Below are positions 1 to 7,937 of a DNA stretch of 14,545 nt, one piece after another. Under the pieces are notes generated by a model. The model saw nothing but the letters and a program-made list of their open reading frames with translations, did not search any database and was not told the DNA's origin. The translations under genes and the position numbers were made by a program. Within the stretch, counting starts at the first letter, position 1. Every line of letters starts with the position of its first letter. Where the stretch lies: contig DGDR01000085.1 of assembly GCA_002385545.1 (NCBI GenBank), positions 1-14,545 on the forward strand. Reading direction: 5' to 3'. The stretch comes from Clostridium sp. UBA3947. Its GTDB lineage: Bacteria; Bacillota; Clostridia; Clostridiales; Clostridiaceae.

Positions 1-635
1 CTATTAATCTTTGATAGCTCATCCATTAGATTCTTCTTATTATGCAATCTACCAGCAGTATCACATATTAGTAAGTCTACCTTTCTAGCTTTTGCAGCTT
101 GTATAGCATCAAAAACAACTGCAGCTGGATCTGCTCCCTCTTGCTGTTTAATTAAATCTACACCTGATCTCTTACTCCATACTTCTAACTGCTCTATGGC
201 TCCAGCTCTAAAAGTGTCTGCTGCTGCTAACAACACCTTTTTTCCTTTACTTTTATAAAGATTGGCAATCTTACCGATAGATGTTGTTTTTCCTACTCCA
301 TTAACTCCAACTATTAATAGTACATTTTGTGTACCAGCAACAAGATCTTTCTTATTGCTAGATTGAAGCTGCTCAGTAATTACTTCTTTTAATAAATCCT
401 TAACTCCAGCTGGGTCTTTAAGCTTTTTTTCTTTAATTTTTAATTTTAAATTTTCTATTATTTCCATTGTAGTATTCATACCAATATCAGCTGTTATAAG
501 CAATTCTTCCAATTCATCATACATGTCGTCATCTATACTCACTGTAAATTTTAACACTTCGCTGATTTTGTCTGTAAAGGAAGACTTTGTCTTAGACAAG
601 CCACTTTTCAGTTTATCAAAAAAATTTCCAAACAT
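1..635 (-). CDS. ftsY: Signal recognition particle receptor FtsY (N-terminal part, cut by window edge)
   Basis: FtsY is the membrane-docked GTPase that receives ribosome-SRP complexes and hands nascent membrane proteins to the Sec translocon. The first 211 residues are present; the rest lies beyond the left edge. The helical N domain covers about residues 20-95. The G domain begins near 104, with the P-loop GVNGVGKT at 110-117, the AADTFRAGAIEQL segment at 138-150 and the DTAGR motif at 192-196, all characteristic of SRP-type GTPases. The N-terminal A region is very short, as in many Firmicutes, so membrane contact probably depends on the first amphipathic residues (MFGNFFDKLK). The ATG at 635 is preceded by a perfect AGGAGG (644-649) eight bases upstream, and the stop codon TAG of smc overlaps that site. 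The gene is therefore the last visible member of an operon with smc and is probably translationally coupled to it. FtsY is preferred over Ffh because of the N-terminal extension and the smc-ftsY order. Confidence 0.97.
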   Translation of the reverse strand, partial: MFGNFFDKLKSGLSKTKSSFTDKISEVLKFTVSIDDDMYDELEELLITADIGMNTTMEIIENLKLKIKEKKLKDPAGVKDLLKEVITEQLQSSNKKDLVAGTQNVLLIVGVNGVGKTTSIGKIANLYKSKGKKVLLAAADTFRAGAIEQLEVWSKRSGVDLIKQQEGADPAAVVFDAIQAAKARKVDLLICDTAGRLHNKKNLMDELSKIN

Positions 636-647
636 AATAACATCCTC

Positions 648-3600
648 CTAAGCTTTTGATAAATCCACTGATACTACTTTTGATACACCTTTTTCCTCCA
701 TGGTAACACCATATAACACATCACTAACTTCCATGGTACCCTTTCGGTGAGTAATTACAATAAACTGTATGTTTTTGGAGAAACTTTTCAGAAACTCTGC
801 ATATCTAGCAACATTAGCATCATCTAAAGCAGCTTCTATTTCATCAAGTATACAGAAGGGAGTTGGTTTCATTTTCAAAATTGCAAAAAGTAAAGCTATA
901 GCAGAAAGCCCCTTTTCTCCTCCAGACATTAAATTTATATTCTGAAGCTTCTTACCTGGAGGTTGAACATTAATATCTATGTTAGCGCTTAATTCATCCC
1001 CCTCACCTAAAATAAGATCTGCACTTCCACCTTTGAACAACTCTCTGAAGGTTTCATTAAAGTATCCTCTTAATTTTTGAAAGTTTTCATTGAAAATCTC
1101 TTTCATTTTAGAAATCATCTCATTTATTACATCATTTAGCTCATTTATAGCTTTAGTTAAATCTTCCCTTTGGCTAGACATAAAGTTATATTTTTCTGTA
1201 AGCTGTTCATATTCCTCTATTGCTCCAACATTTACCACACCTAAAGCTGTAATTTCAGCCTTTAATTCTGCAACTTCTCTCTTAACTTCTTCGGAATTGC
1301 TAATTTCCCTTTTATATTTTTGAGCCTCTGCTAATGTAAGATTATATTCATCATTTAGCCTTCCTATATAATTACTTTTATCCGACTCATATTTAGTCAT
1401 ATTTAATTCTAGCCTATGTTTTTCTGAATCCTTTATAGAAATAGACCTTACTAACTCTTCATTTTCCTGATTCTTCTTTTTTATATTGTCTTTTAACTCT
1501 ATTTTTATTACTTCATATTCCTTAAACTTTTCTTCTAAAGCCTTTACTTTATCACTTAACTCCTCTAATTTAATATTATTATTTTTAACCACTTCACTAC
1601 TTTCTACGATGGACTGCTTAGCCTGATTAATTTCTTCTAGCAACTGTTCTTTTCGACTAATATAGTTTTCAATATCCTTAGCTATTCTTTCTAGTTCCCT
1701 AATCTTATTGTTTAACACTTCATCCCTTTGGGCTTTGTCAATTTTAAGCTTTATTAATTCTTCCTTGGTTGTTTCTATTTCTTTTCGTTTTTGCTCTGTA
1801 GCTGTTTGTAACTGGTCTATAGAACTTCGTATCTCTTTTTCTTTCTTCTCACAGATATCTATTTGATTTTCTATATTAATAATACTTCCATCATACTGTT
1901 GCAATTTTTCTTCTATAGACTGAATCTCTTGGTAAATAACTTTAGCATTTTTCTTTAACTTTTCCGAATCCTCTAATATAGCTGAAATTCTACCTTGAAC
2001 TTTAGTAATATCAATTTCATTGAAATGAATCTGATCCTTTTCATTAAGTATTAAATTATCTAATTCTTTTAACCTAGACTTAAGAGACTCTAGCTCTACA
2101 CTCAGATTAGTAAGCCTATCCTTACCTTCCTCGATTTTTATCTCTAAATCCTTAATTTCTTTCTTCCTGCCTAAAATATTGGCTGATTTTCTTTGCTGAC
2201 TTCCTCCAGTCAAGGAGCCCCCTGGATTAACCACATCTCCTGCTAAGGTAACTATTTTAAAAGTAAAAGAAGCTCTTCTAGCTATTTTTAAAGCGTTGTC
2301 CATATCATTACATATAATAGTTCTACACAAAACATAATTTACAGCAGCCTCAAATTCTTTTTTGTATCCAATCAACTCACTGGCTATCCCAATATAACCT
2401 TCCATCTTAGTTATATCTTCTGCTACTTTTATCTTCTTGCCCTCAATAATATTTAATGGTAAAAAAGTAGCTCTACCTAAATTATTAGCTTTTAAATGTT
2501 CAATTAAGGCTTTGGCTATATTTTCATCTTCGGTTATTATATCAGATACTGCTCCACCAAGAGCCACTTCTATAGCATCCACCAGATGATCAGGAACCTT
2601 AATTATGTTACCCAGTAAAAATGTTTTATCTTTAGCCACAGGAATTTTATTATTTTCAATATTCATCATCAAAGCCTTTGCTGCTCGATTATAACCCTCA
2701 TAATGCTTTTCTAAATTTATTAAAGCATTATGGTTAGCCTCTAATCTATTGTTGTTTGAAGAAATTTCCTTATAAACCTTTTCTATATCTGCATAATTTT
2801 TAGATATAATAGATACTTGCTTTTTATATTCTTTTATCCTATTTTCACCTTTAGAAATTTCTTCTTTTAGCTTTATTAGCTCCTTCTCTAATTCACTAAT
2901 AGTTGTAGTATTTATTGTTAGAGATGTGTTAAAGCTTTCATATTGTGCCTTCAGCTGTTCTTGCCTTTTATTTAAATTTTCTTGATTTATTTTAGCTGAT
3001 GTAATTTGATTTTTGGACTCTGAAATTCTTCTAAGCAACTCAATAAGTTCTTGATTGTAAGTGTTTAAAGTTTCTTCTCCAAGATTTACTTCCTTATTTA
3101 TTTCTTCTAAAGAAAATTCTAAGCTTTTTATCTTTTCATCATTCTTATTCTTATCAATTTGATGCTCTCTTAACTGAATTTCTAAATTATTTCTTTGCTC
3201 ACTTAAGATATTAAGCTTTTGAATAATTTCTTCTTTTTCCTTTTCATATCTTTCGATGTAATCATTTAGCGTAGATATTCTTTCAGTAATAACTTGATTT
3301 TCTGAAATTATACTTTGCTTATTATTCAAGCAACTATAATAATTTTCTTTATCATTTATACTTTGTTGCTCATGATCCTCAAGTTCTTTTTGCAGTTTAT
3401 CCAAAGAATCCTTTATGGTATCTTTCTGTAGATGTAATTTATTAAGTTCCTCATCAATTTTACATATTTTTGCTTTGTAATCATTAATTTTCAATTCATT
3501 TTTTTCAATAAGATGAATTAATATAGATACTTCCTTTTCCTTTAACTGTTCAGATAGTTCTAAAAACTTTTTAGCTTTTTCATGCTCAATTTTAAGAGGT

Positions 3601-4208
3601 TCTAGTCTCTCTTCATAAGTAGAAAGAATATCATTAATTCTTACTAAGTTTTGCTCAGTATTAGCAAGTTTCTTTTGAGCTTCTTCTTTTCTAGTTTTAA
3701 ATTTAACAATACCAGCGGCTTCTTCAATTAAATTACGTCGTTCTTCTGGTCTTCCACTTAAAATTGCTTCAATTTTACCTTGACCTATGATTGAGTAACC
3801 TTCTTTTCCAATACCAGTATCCATAAATAATTCCTGAATATCCTTTAATCTGCAAAGAGTGTTATTTATATAATACTCACTTTCACCAGATCGGTATAAT
3901 CTTCTAGACACTGTAACATCAGAAAACTCAATGGGTAATTGGTAGTCACTATTATCTAAAGTTATGGAAACCTGAGCAAGACTAAGTCCCTTCCTATACA
4001 TAGTACCGGCAAAAATAACATCTTCCATCTTACCGCCTCTTAAACTCTTCACACTTTGCTCACCTAAAACCCATCTTACAGCGTCTGAAATATTGCTTTT
4101 ACCACTACCGTTAGGCCCTACTACCGCAGTGACACCATTTTTAAATTTTAATTCAGTTTTATCGGCAAAAGATTTAAATCCTCTAATCTCAAGTGACTTA
4201 AGAAACAT
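648..4208 (-). CDS. smc: Chromosome partition/condensin ATPase SMC
   Basis: SMC is the core ATPase of the SMC-ScpAB condensin, which loads near the origin and compacts and separates daughter chromosomes. With the start at 4208 the protein is 1186 residues, the usual length of Bacillus SMC. It has an N-terminal head with Walker A GPNGSGKSN at residues 31-39, a long coiled coil, a globular hinge around residues 510-670 (containing VALGGAVSDII and the glycine-rich GGSLTGGS), a second coiled coil, and a C-terminal head with the signature LMSGGEKG followed by Walker B FCILDEIEAALDD. An in-frame start 21 bases further upstream is possible, but ATG 4208 has AGGAGT (4215-4220) six bases before it and gives the canonical MFLKSLEIRGFKSF start. 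The stop of a 31-residue membrane peptide gene overlaps that ribosome site on one side, and the smc stop overlaps the ftsY ribosome site on the other, so three genes form one tightly coupled unit. Confidence 0.98.
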   Translation of the reverse strand: MFLKSLEIRGFKSFADKTELKFKNGVTAVVGPNGSGKSNISDAVRWVLGEQSVKSLRGGKMEDVIFAGTMYRKGLSLAQVSITLDNSDYQLPIEFSDVTVSRRLYRSGESEYYINNTLCRLKDIQELFMDTGIGKEGYSIIGQGKIEAILSGRPEERRNLIEEAAGIVKFKTRKEEAQKKLANTEQNLVRINDILSTYEERLEPLKIEHEKAKKFLELSEQLKEKEVSILIHLIEKNELKINDYKAKICKIDEELNKLHLQKDTIKDSLDKLQKELEDHEQQSINDKENYYSCLNNKQSIISENQVITERISTLNDYIERYEKEKEEIIQKLNILSEQRNNLEIQLREHQIDKNKNDEKIKSLEFSLEEINKEVNLGEETLNTYNQELIELLRRISESKNQITSAKINQENLNKRQEQLKAQYESFNTSLTINTTTISELEKELIKLKEEISKGENRIKEYKKQVSIISKNYADIEKVYKEISSNNNRLEANHNALINLEKHYEGYNRAAKALMMNIENNKIPVAKDKTFLLGNIIKVPDHLVDAIEVALGGAVSDIITEDENIAKALIEHLKANNLGRATFLPLNIIEGKKIKVAEDITKMEGYIGIASELIGYKKEFEAAVNYVLCRTIICNDMDNALKIARRASFTFKIVTLAGDVVNPGGSLTGGSQQRKSANILGRKKEIKDLEIKIEEGKDRLTNLSVELESLKSRLKELDNLILNEKDQIHFNEIDITKVQGRISAILEDSEKLKKNAKVIYQEIQSIEEKLQQYDGSIINIENQIDICEKKEKEIRSSIDQLQTATEQKRKEIETTKEELIKLKIDKAQRDEVLNNKIRELERIAKDIENYISRKEQLLEEINQAKQSIVESSEVVKNNNIKLEELSDKVKALEEKFKEYEVIKIELKDNIKKKNQENEELVRSISIKDSEKHRLELNMTKYESDKSNYIGRLNDEYNLTLAEAQKYKREISNSEEVKREVAELKAEITALGVVNVGAIEEYEQLTEKYNFMSSQREDLTKAINELNDVINEMISKMKEIFNENFQKLRGYFNETFRELFKGGSADLILGEGDELSANIDINVQPPGKKLQNINLMSGGEKGLSAIALLFAILKMKPTPFCILDEIEAALDDANVARYAEFLKSFSKNIQFIVITHRKGTMEVSDVLYGVTMEEKGVSKVVSVDLSKA

Positions 4209-4218
4209 AAATACACTC

Positions 4219-4314
4219 CTAACTAACAAATGCTAGTACTGATGTTAATATAAATGCAATCAATACGAATATAACTAAAACTCTTAATAATTTTTGCCTT
4301 TTTCTATAATTCAT
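4219..4314 (-). CDS. 31-residue single-pass membrane peptide, possibly Prli42/DUF4044-like
   Basis: A short gene directly upstream of smc encodes 31 residues: a basic N-terminus with five Lys/Arg in the first eleven (MNYRKRQKLLR), then one hydrophobic segment from about residue 12 to 30, ending in LTSVLAFVS. This predicts a single transmembrane helix with the N-terminus inside. The start ATG at 4314 has AGGGGTG about nine bases upstream. The stop TAG (4219-4221) shares two bases with the smc ribosome site AGGAGT, the same stop/Shine-Dalgarno fusion seen at smc-ftsY, which argues that the frame is really translated. Its length, charge layout and a loose L-x-x-x-L-T/S-x-L pattern resemble the Prli42/DUF4044 family of tiny Firmicute membrane proteins. 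Prli42 anchors the stressosome in Listeria. That family assignment is inference from memory, and no function should be assumed. I see no strong promoter in the 67 AT-rich bases before it. Confidence 0.7.
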   Translation of the reverse strand: MNYRKRQKLLRVLVIFVLIAFILTSVLAFVS

Positions 4315-4381
4315 AGAAGAAACACCCCTATTTTAATCATATAAACATACAATATCACTTTTATAGTTTATAGCAAATATC

Positions 4382-4414
4382 AAAAAAAAACAACTCCATG
4401 CAGAGCATGGAGTT
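4382..4414 (-). terminator. Rho-independent terminator after spoVS
   Basis: A perfect 10-base-pair stem (4392-4401 with 4405-4414, arms AACTCCATGC and GCATGGAGTT) with a three-base loop is followed on the minus strand by nine T (4382-4390). It lies just after the spoVS stop codon and separates spoVS from the smc transcription unit. This is the clearest terminator in the window. Confidence 0.92.
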
Positions 4415-4423
4415 TCTTTTTAT

Positions 4424-4684
4424 TTATCTAGGTTCAACTATAAATTTAATTGCTGTTCTTTCCTCACCTTCAATAATTATTTCTGAGAAGGCAGGTACTA
4501 CCACTAAATCAATCCCATTGGGAGCTACAAATCCTCTCGTTATTGCTATAGCTTTAACTGCTTGATTAACTGCTCCAGCACCTACTGCTTGCACTTCAGC
4601 TGCATTATTTTCCCTTAATACAGCTGCTAAAGCGCCGGCTACAGATTTTGGTTGTGATTGAGCTGATACTTTTAATACTTCCAT
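4424..4684 (-). CDS. spoVS: Stage V sporulation protein S
   Basis: This 86-residue protein matches SpoVS along its full length. It opens with MEVLKVSAQSQPKSVAGALA, carries the conserved VGAGAVNQAVKAIAI segment near residues 34-48, and ends with FSEIIIEGEERTAIKFIVEPR. SpoVS is an Alba-like small protein, thought to bind nucleic acid or act as a regulator. In Bacillus subtilis it is transcribed early by sigma-H and is required for passage through stage V, affecting coat assembly and heat resistance. The biochemical role is not settled. The ATG at 4684 has a GGGGGA ribosome site about eight bases upstream. A sigma-H type promoter overlaps the end of the upstream radical SAM gene, and a strong terminator follows, so it probably makes its own short transcript, with possible read-through from upstream because no terminator separates the two genes. 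Confidence 0.96.
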   Translation of the reverse strand: MEVLKVSAQSQPKSVAGALAAVLRENNAAEVQAVGAGAVNQAVKAIAITRGFVAPNGIDLVVVPAFSEIIIEGEERTAIKFIVEPR

Positions 4685-4729
4685 AAATATATTCCCCCTA
4701 TAATAATTATAAAAAATAGTACATTATAA

Positions 4730-4758
4730 TTATTCTATAAAATATACTTTTTTCCTTC
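4730..4758 (-). promoter_or_regulatory. Predicted sigma-H promoter of spoVS
   Basis: On the minus strand GAAGGAAAA (4750-4758) fits the sigma-H -35 consensus RnAGGAWWW, and ATAGAATAA (4730-4738) fits the -10 consensus RnnGAATWW. The spacer is 11 bases, within the accepted 11-12. The predicted transcript would begin roughly 40 bases before the spoVS ATG. Sigma-H control of spoVS is known in Bacillus subtilis. The -35 box lies inside the last codons of the upstream radical SAM gene and the -10 covers its stop codon. Confidence 0.7.
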
Positions 4759-5820
4759 TTTAACCTTATTTGAAATAAACTCTTTTATCGACATTTTCCA
4801 ACATTCATCCATATACTCAAATCTTATTTCACCGATTTCTAAAGTGTTATCTACTAAAACAAAAAGGTTATCTGTAGCAATATATCTTTTCATGTCGTTA
4901 AAAAATTGCTTTTTATTTGTATACAATTTTGAAATATATTTATGATTTATGTAAAGGGTAGCTTCACCTTTTAAACCTGCAATTTGCTCCTTTATCATAT
5001 CACACAAAAGACTACCTTCTACCAGTTCTCTAAAGGCAGGATGATAAGGTCCATCTATAATATCTCTACCCTCAGCAATATTATCTGTAGCCTGTAATCC
5101 TACTCTTATAATTTTAACATTGTGAAAGCTATATATCGAATATATTGTTTTCCCAATTTCTATTGCTTCTTGCAAAGAGTAAGGTCTATACTCTCCTCTT
5201 TCATACATAATTTCCATGGGGGTATTCCTCAATACTAAAGCTGGATATATTCTACAAATATCTGGCTTCAATTTTAAACTTTCATAGCATGTTTCAATAT
5301 CACTTTGAAAGCTATCTCCAGGTAAACCAAGCATTATTTGATGTCCTAGAGTAAATCCATACTCTTTTATTTTTATGGAAGCATTAACAGTATCAGCTTT
5401 ACTATGTCCTCTGCCTGATAATTTAAGAACCTTATCGTCCATTGATTGTACACCAAGTTCTATAATATCAACAGAAAACTTCTTCAAATTAGCTAATATT
5501 AAATCATCAATATAATCTGGCCTTGTAGATAATCTAATAAAATCTACCAATCCTTTATCCTTATAATACTTTGCTACTGTTAGCAGTTCAATTTGCTTCT
5601 CTAAAGGAATAGCAGTAAAGGTTCCACCAAAAAAAGAAATTTCAATTATACTATTATCTCTATTTATGGTTTTTAGATATTCCTCTACAGTGGCTTTTAC
5701 TGTGCTAACAGTCACCCTTTCAGTATATCCTGTTATGGAATTTTGATTACAAAATACGCAATTATGAGGACATCCCTCATGGGGTACAAATAGAGGTATA
5801 ATATAATGATTTTTACTCAC
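4735..5820 (-). CDS. Radical SAM protein, Elp3-like, function unassigned
   Basis: A 361-residue radical SAM enzyme. Cys17, Cys21 and Cys24 form the CX3CX2C motif that binds the [4Fe-4S] cluster. FFGGTFT at 63-69 is the glycine-rich SAM-binding strand, and further core features are STRPDYI, ELGVQSMDD and GHQIMLGLPGD. The sequence resembles the radical SAM half of Elp3 and the HemN/YhcC group, but it is too short to contain the acetyltransferase domain of Elp3, and none is visible. Similar proteins sit between rnc and smc in clostridia and are usually annotated only as radical SAM; the substrate is unknown. The start is GTG at 5820, supported by GGAGG six bases upstream, and the first eight bases GTGAGTAA overlap the end of rnc, so the two genes are translationally coupled. 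A tRNA- or RNA-modifying role would suit this neighbourhood, but that is inference. Confidence 0.85.
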   Translation of the reverse strand: MSKNHYIIPLFVPHEGCPHNCVFCNQNSITGYTERVTVSTVKATVEEYLKTINRDNSIIEISFFGGTFTAIPLEKQIELLTVAKYYKDKGLVDFIRLSTRPDYIDDLILANLKKFSVDIIELGVQSMDDKVLKLSGRGHSKADTVNASIKIKEYGFTLGHQIMLGLPGDSFQSDIETCYESLKLKPDICRIYPALVLRNTPMEIMYERGEYRPYSLQEAIEIGKTIYSIYSFHNVKIIRVGLQATDNIAEGRDIIDGPYHPAFRELVEGSLLCDMIKEQIAGLKGEATLYINHKYISKLYTNKKQFFNDMKRYIATDNLFVLVDNTLEIGEIRFEYMDECWKMSIKEFISNKVKEGKKYIL

Positions 5821-6517
5821 GCACTTCCTCCAATCTTTCTATTGCTTCCTTCGCTGCTGCTTGCTCCGCTTCTTTCTTACTATAACCAACACCTTGACCC
5901 ATAAGCTTGTTGTTGACTGATACATTCACAAAAAACTCTCTCCTATGTGGAGGCCCTTCATGTTTAATCAAATTATATTGTATTTGCACTTCTCCATTTT
6001 TTTGCAGTAGTTCTTGAAGCTTCGTTTTATAGTCTAAAATTATTTCGTTATTTATAGCTTTGGAAATAATGTCCTTAAAATTCTTCAAAATATATTTTTT
6101 AACTTCCTCAAAGCCTTTATCAAGATAAATTGCAGCTAACACTGCTTCTACGCAATCAGCTAAAATAGATACTCTTTCTCTACCACCAGTAAGCTCTTCA
6201 CCTTTACTCATATATATGTACTTTCCTAATTCCCACTGCTTAGCTAGTTCATAAAGAGAATTTTCGCAAACTATCAGAGCTCTTAATCTTGTAAGTTCTC
6301 CCTCAGATTTATCATCAAAAGTTTGAAATAGATATTCTGTAATAGTTAATTGCAGTACTGAATCTCCTAAAAATTCTAATCTTTCATTATACTTAACGTT
6401 TTTTCTTTGGTTCGCATAGGAGCTATGGGTAATTGCTATATTTAGCAATCTTTTATTTGTAAAGCATACATCTAGTTTTCTCTCTAGTTCTTCTAATAGA
6501 AAATTATCTAATTGCAT
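5813..6517 (-). CDS. rnc: Ribonuclease III
   Basis: RNase III cleaves double-stranded RNA. It processes the 30S rRNA precursor and many structured transcripts. The 234-residue protein has the catalytic domain first, with the signature NERLEFLGDSVL at residues 44-55 (metal ligands Glu48 and Asp52) and the second acidic pair at Asp121 and Glu124 in ADCVEAVLAAIYLDKG. A double-stranded RNA-binding domain follows from about residue 163 to the end (KLQELLQKNGEVQIQY through KKEAEQAAAKEAIERL). Length and domain order are standard. ATG 6517 has AAGGAG seven bases upstream. It follows acpP after 74 bases that hold a modest terminator hairpin, and it overlaps the radical SAM gene by eight bases. The acpP-rnc-smc-ftsY cluster is common in Firmicutes. 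Confidence 0.97.
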   Translation of the reverse strand: MQLDNFLLEELERKLDVCFTNKRLLNIAITHSSYANQRKNVKYNERLEFLGDSVLQLTITEYLFQTFDDKSEGELTRLRALIVCENSLYELAKQWELGKYIYMSKGEELTGGRERVSILADCVEAVLAAIYLDKGFEEVKKYILKNFKDIISKAINNEIILDYKTKLQELLQKNGEVQIQYNLIKHEGPPHRREFFVNVSVNNKLMGQGVGYSKKEAEQAAAKEAIERLEEVRE

Positions 6518-6554
6518 AAAAACGCTCCTTTTTAACTAGAAAAATCTTAACTTT

Positions 6555-6585
6555 AATATAATAAAGCCCCGAATAACCGGGACTT
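6555..6585 (-). terminator. Weak terminator hairpin after acpP
   Basis: An eight-base-pair stem (6564-6571 with 6578-6585, GC-rich, one G-U wobble on the minus strand, six-base loop) lies just after the acpP stop. The downstream run TATTATATT is interrupted rather than a pure T tract, so termination is probably partial. That would allow acpP to be made in excess of rnc while still permitting read-through. Confidence 0.6.
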
Positions 6586-6591
6586 CGATAA

Positions 6592-6828
6592 TTAATTCTC
6601 ATCACTGTGAGATTTTATGTATTCTACTACATCACCAACTGTTGTTACCTTTTCTACCTCTTCATCAGGAATTTCTAAATCAAATTCATCCTCTAGTGCC
6701 ATAACTAGCTCTACTAGATCTAATGAATCAGCTCCTAAATCATCTACAAAAGAAGACTCCATTTTTATTTCATCTTCATCTAGGCTTAATTTGTCAGCAA
6801 TGATTTCTCTAACTTTTTCAAAAATCAT
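6592..6828 (-). CDS. acpP: Acyl carrier protein
   Basis: ACP carries growing acyl chains on a phosphopantetheine arm during type II fatty acid synthesis in the cytosol. With the start at 6828 the protein is 78 residues, acidic, and contains the DLGADSLDLVELVMALE motif in which Ser35 is the phosphopantetheine attachment site. An in-frame GTG at 6837 would add three residues, but that GTG lies inside the ribosome site AGGAGGTG (6835-6842). ATG 6828 sits six bases after this site and gives the normal start MIFEKVREII, so it is preferred. The gene lies downstream of plsX, which uses acyl-ACP as its substrate, and has a candidate promoter and a terminator of its own. Confidence 0.97.
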   Translation of the reverse strand: MIFEKVREIIADKLSLDEDEIKMESSFVDDLGADSLDLVELVMALEDEFDLEIPDEEVEKVTTVGDVVEYIKSHSDEN

Positions 6829-6871
6829 ATATATCACCTCCTATTGAGTTATTGCTAAACAAATAAATGAC

Positions 6872-6900
6872 ATAATACCGTCAATACAATAATTGTGCAA
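6872..6900 (-). promoter_or_regulatory. Candidate sigma-A promoter for acpP
   Basis: On the minus strand, TTGCAC (6895-6900) and TATTAT (6872-6877) are separated by 17 bases and lie about 45 bases before the acpP start. The -10 box matches five of six consensus bases but the -35 box only three, so this is plausible rather than certain. It falls between the plsX stop and acpP, consistent with separate high expression of acpP. Confidence 0.45.
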
Positions 6901-6908
6901 TATTAATG

Positions 6909-7907
6909 TTACTCTGTCAAGCTATTGGTTATACTTTCTTTTATTTTTTCTATAACTCTTTTTTCGTGTAATGTATATGCTTGCTTTATAGCATTTTTAA
7001 TAGCTCTGGCATCGGAGCTACCGTGAGCTTTTATACATATACCATTAACTCCTAAGAATGGTGCTCCTCCTACTTCTTTATAATCAAACCTCTTTTTAAA
7101 CTTCTTAAACATTGGTTTTAATATAAGCGCACCAATCTTATTTCTTGTACTAGACATCATTTCACTTTTAAGAATATCAAAAATATTAAAAGCTACTCCT
7201 TCATACATTTTTAGTACTGTATTTCCAACAAAGCCATCACATACTAAAACCTCTACATCTCCAGTAGCAATATCTCTTGGTTCTACATTACCAACAAAAT
7301 TTAGGTTAGACTCTTTTAGATATTTGTAGGCGGTTTTAGTTAATTCATTACCTTTTTCTTCTTCAGCTCCTATATTAATGAGACCAACAGAAGGATTCTC
7401 AACGTTCATAACGTCTCTCATATAAATTTGCCCCATGATGGCAAATTGCAATAAATTAGAGGGTTTACACTCTGCATTAGCTCCAGAATCAATAACCATA
7501 AAGGAACCATTTTTCCCAGGCATAATAGGGGCTAAAGCAGGTCTTTCTACACCTTTTATTCTACCAATAATAAAAAGTGCACCAGCTAAAAGGGCTCCAG
7601 TACTGCCGGCAGATATTACAGCATCACACTCCTTAGCTTTTACCAAATTTAAAGCTTCGCATATGCTTGAATTTTTCTTTTTTCTTATAGCCATAACCGG
7701 ATGTTCATTAGGACTAATTACTTCAGTGCAATGAATTATATTAATTTTACTTGTATCATATTCATATTTCTTAAGTTCTTGCTCTAATAATTCTTTCGGT
7801 CCTGTCATAGTTATATGTATATCAAGTTCCTTTAATGCCTCAACAGTTCCTTGTACAACAGCGGATGGAGCATGATCACCGCCCATAGCATCTACTGAAA
7901 TCCTCAT
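6909..7907 (-). CDS. plsX: Phosphate acyltransferase PlsX
   Basis: PlsX converts acyl-ACP and phosphate to acyl-phosphate, the acyl donor that PlsY uses to start phospholipid synthesis on glycerol 3-phosphate. The 332-residue length is standard. Family features are the N-terminal RISVDAMGGDHAP (residues 2-14), VISAGSTGALLAGALF, DSGANAECKP, LVCDGFVGN and the C-terminal GGAPFLGVNGICIKAHGSSD. PlsX acts as a soluble or peripheral membrane homodimer. The ATG at 7907 gives the expected family start, but its ribosome site is weak: GAGGG lies about 12 bases upstream and GGTG four bases upstream. The gene is preceded by rpmF and a hairpin that covers the rpmF stop, so its expression may be lower than that of the ribosomal protein. 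I did not find a FapR-type operator next to it. Confidence 0.97.
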   Translation of the reverse strand: MRISVDAMGGDHAPSAVVQGTVEALKELDIHITMTGPKELLEQELKKYEYDTSKINIIHCTEVISPNEHPVMAIRKKKNSSICEALNLVKAKECDAVISAGSTGALLAGALFIIGRIKGVERPALAPIMPGKNGSFMVIDSGANAECKPSNLLQFAIMGQIYMRDVMNVENPSVGLINIGAEEEKGNELTKTAYKYLKESNLNFVGNVEPRDIATGDVEVLVCDGFVGNTVLKMYEGVAFNIFDILKSEMMSSTRNKIGALILKPMFKKFKKRFDYKEVGGAPFLGVNGICIKAHGSSDARAIKNAIKQAYTLHEKRVIEKIKESITNSLTE

Positions 7908-7937
7908 TTTACACCATTCCCTCTTCCTTATTTTATC

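Noticed and set aside
4315..4381. Sigma-A promoter for the peptide-smc-ftsY unit
   Set aside because: Several AT-rich boxes exist (for example TTGCTA with TATTGT at 16 bases), but none is convincing enough to list as a feature.
6829..6837. GTG start three codons upstream of the acpP ATG
   Set aside because: The GTG is part of the Shine-Dalgarno AGGAGGTG, and the ATG at 6828 is correctly spaced.
6617..6847. Serine-rich plus-strand frame over acpP
   Set aside because: Its low-complexity serine content is the mirror of acidic ACP codons; it is a shadow frame.
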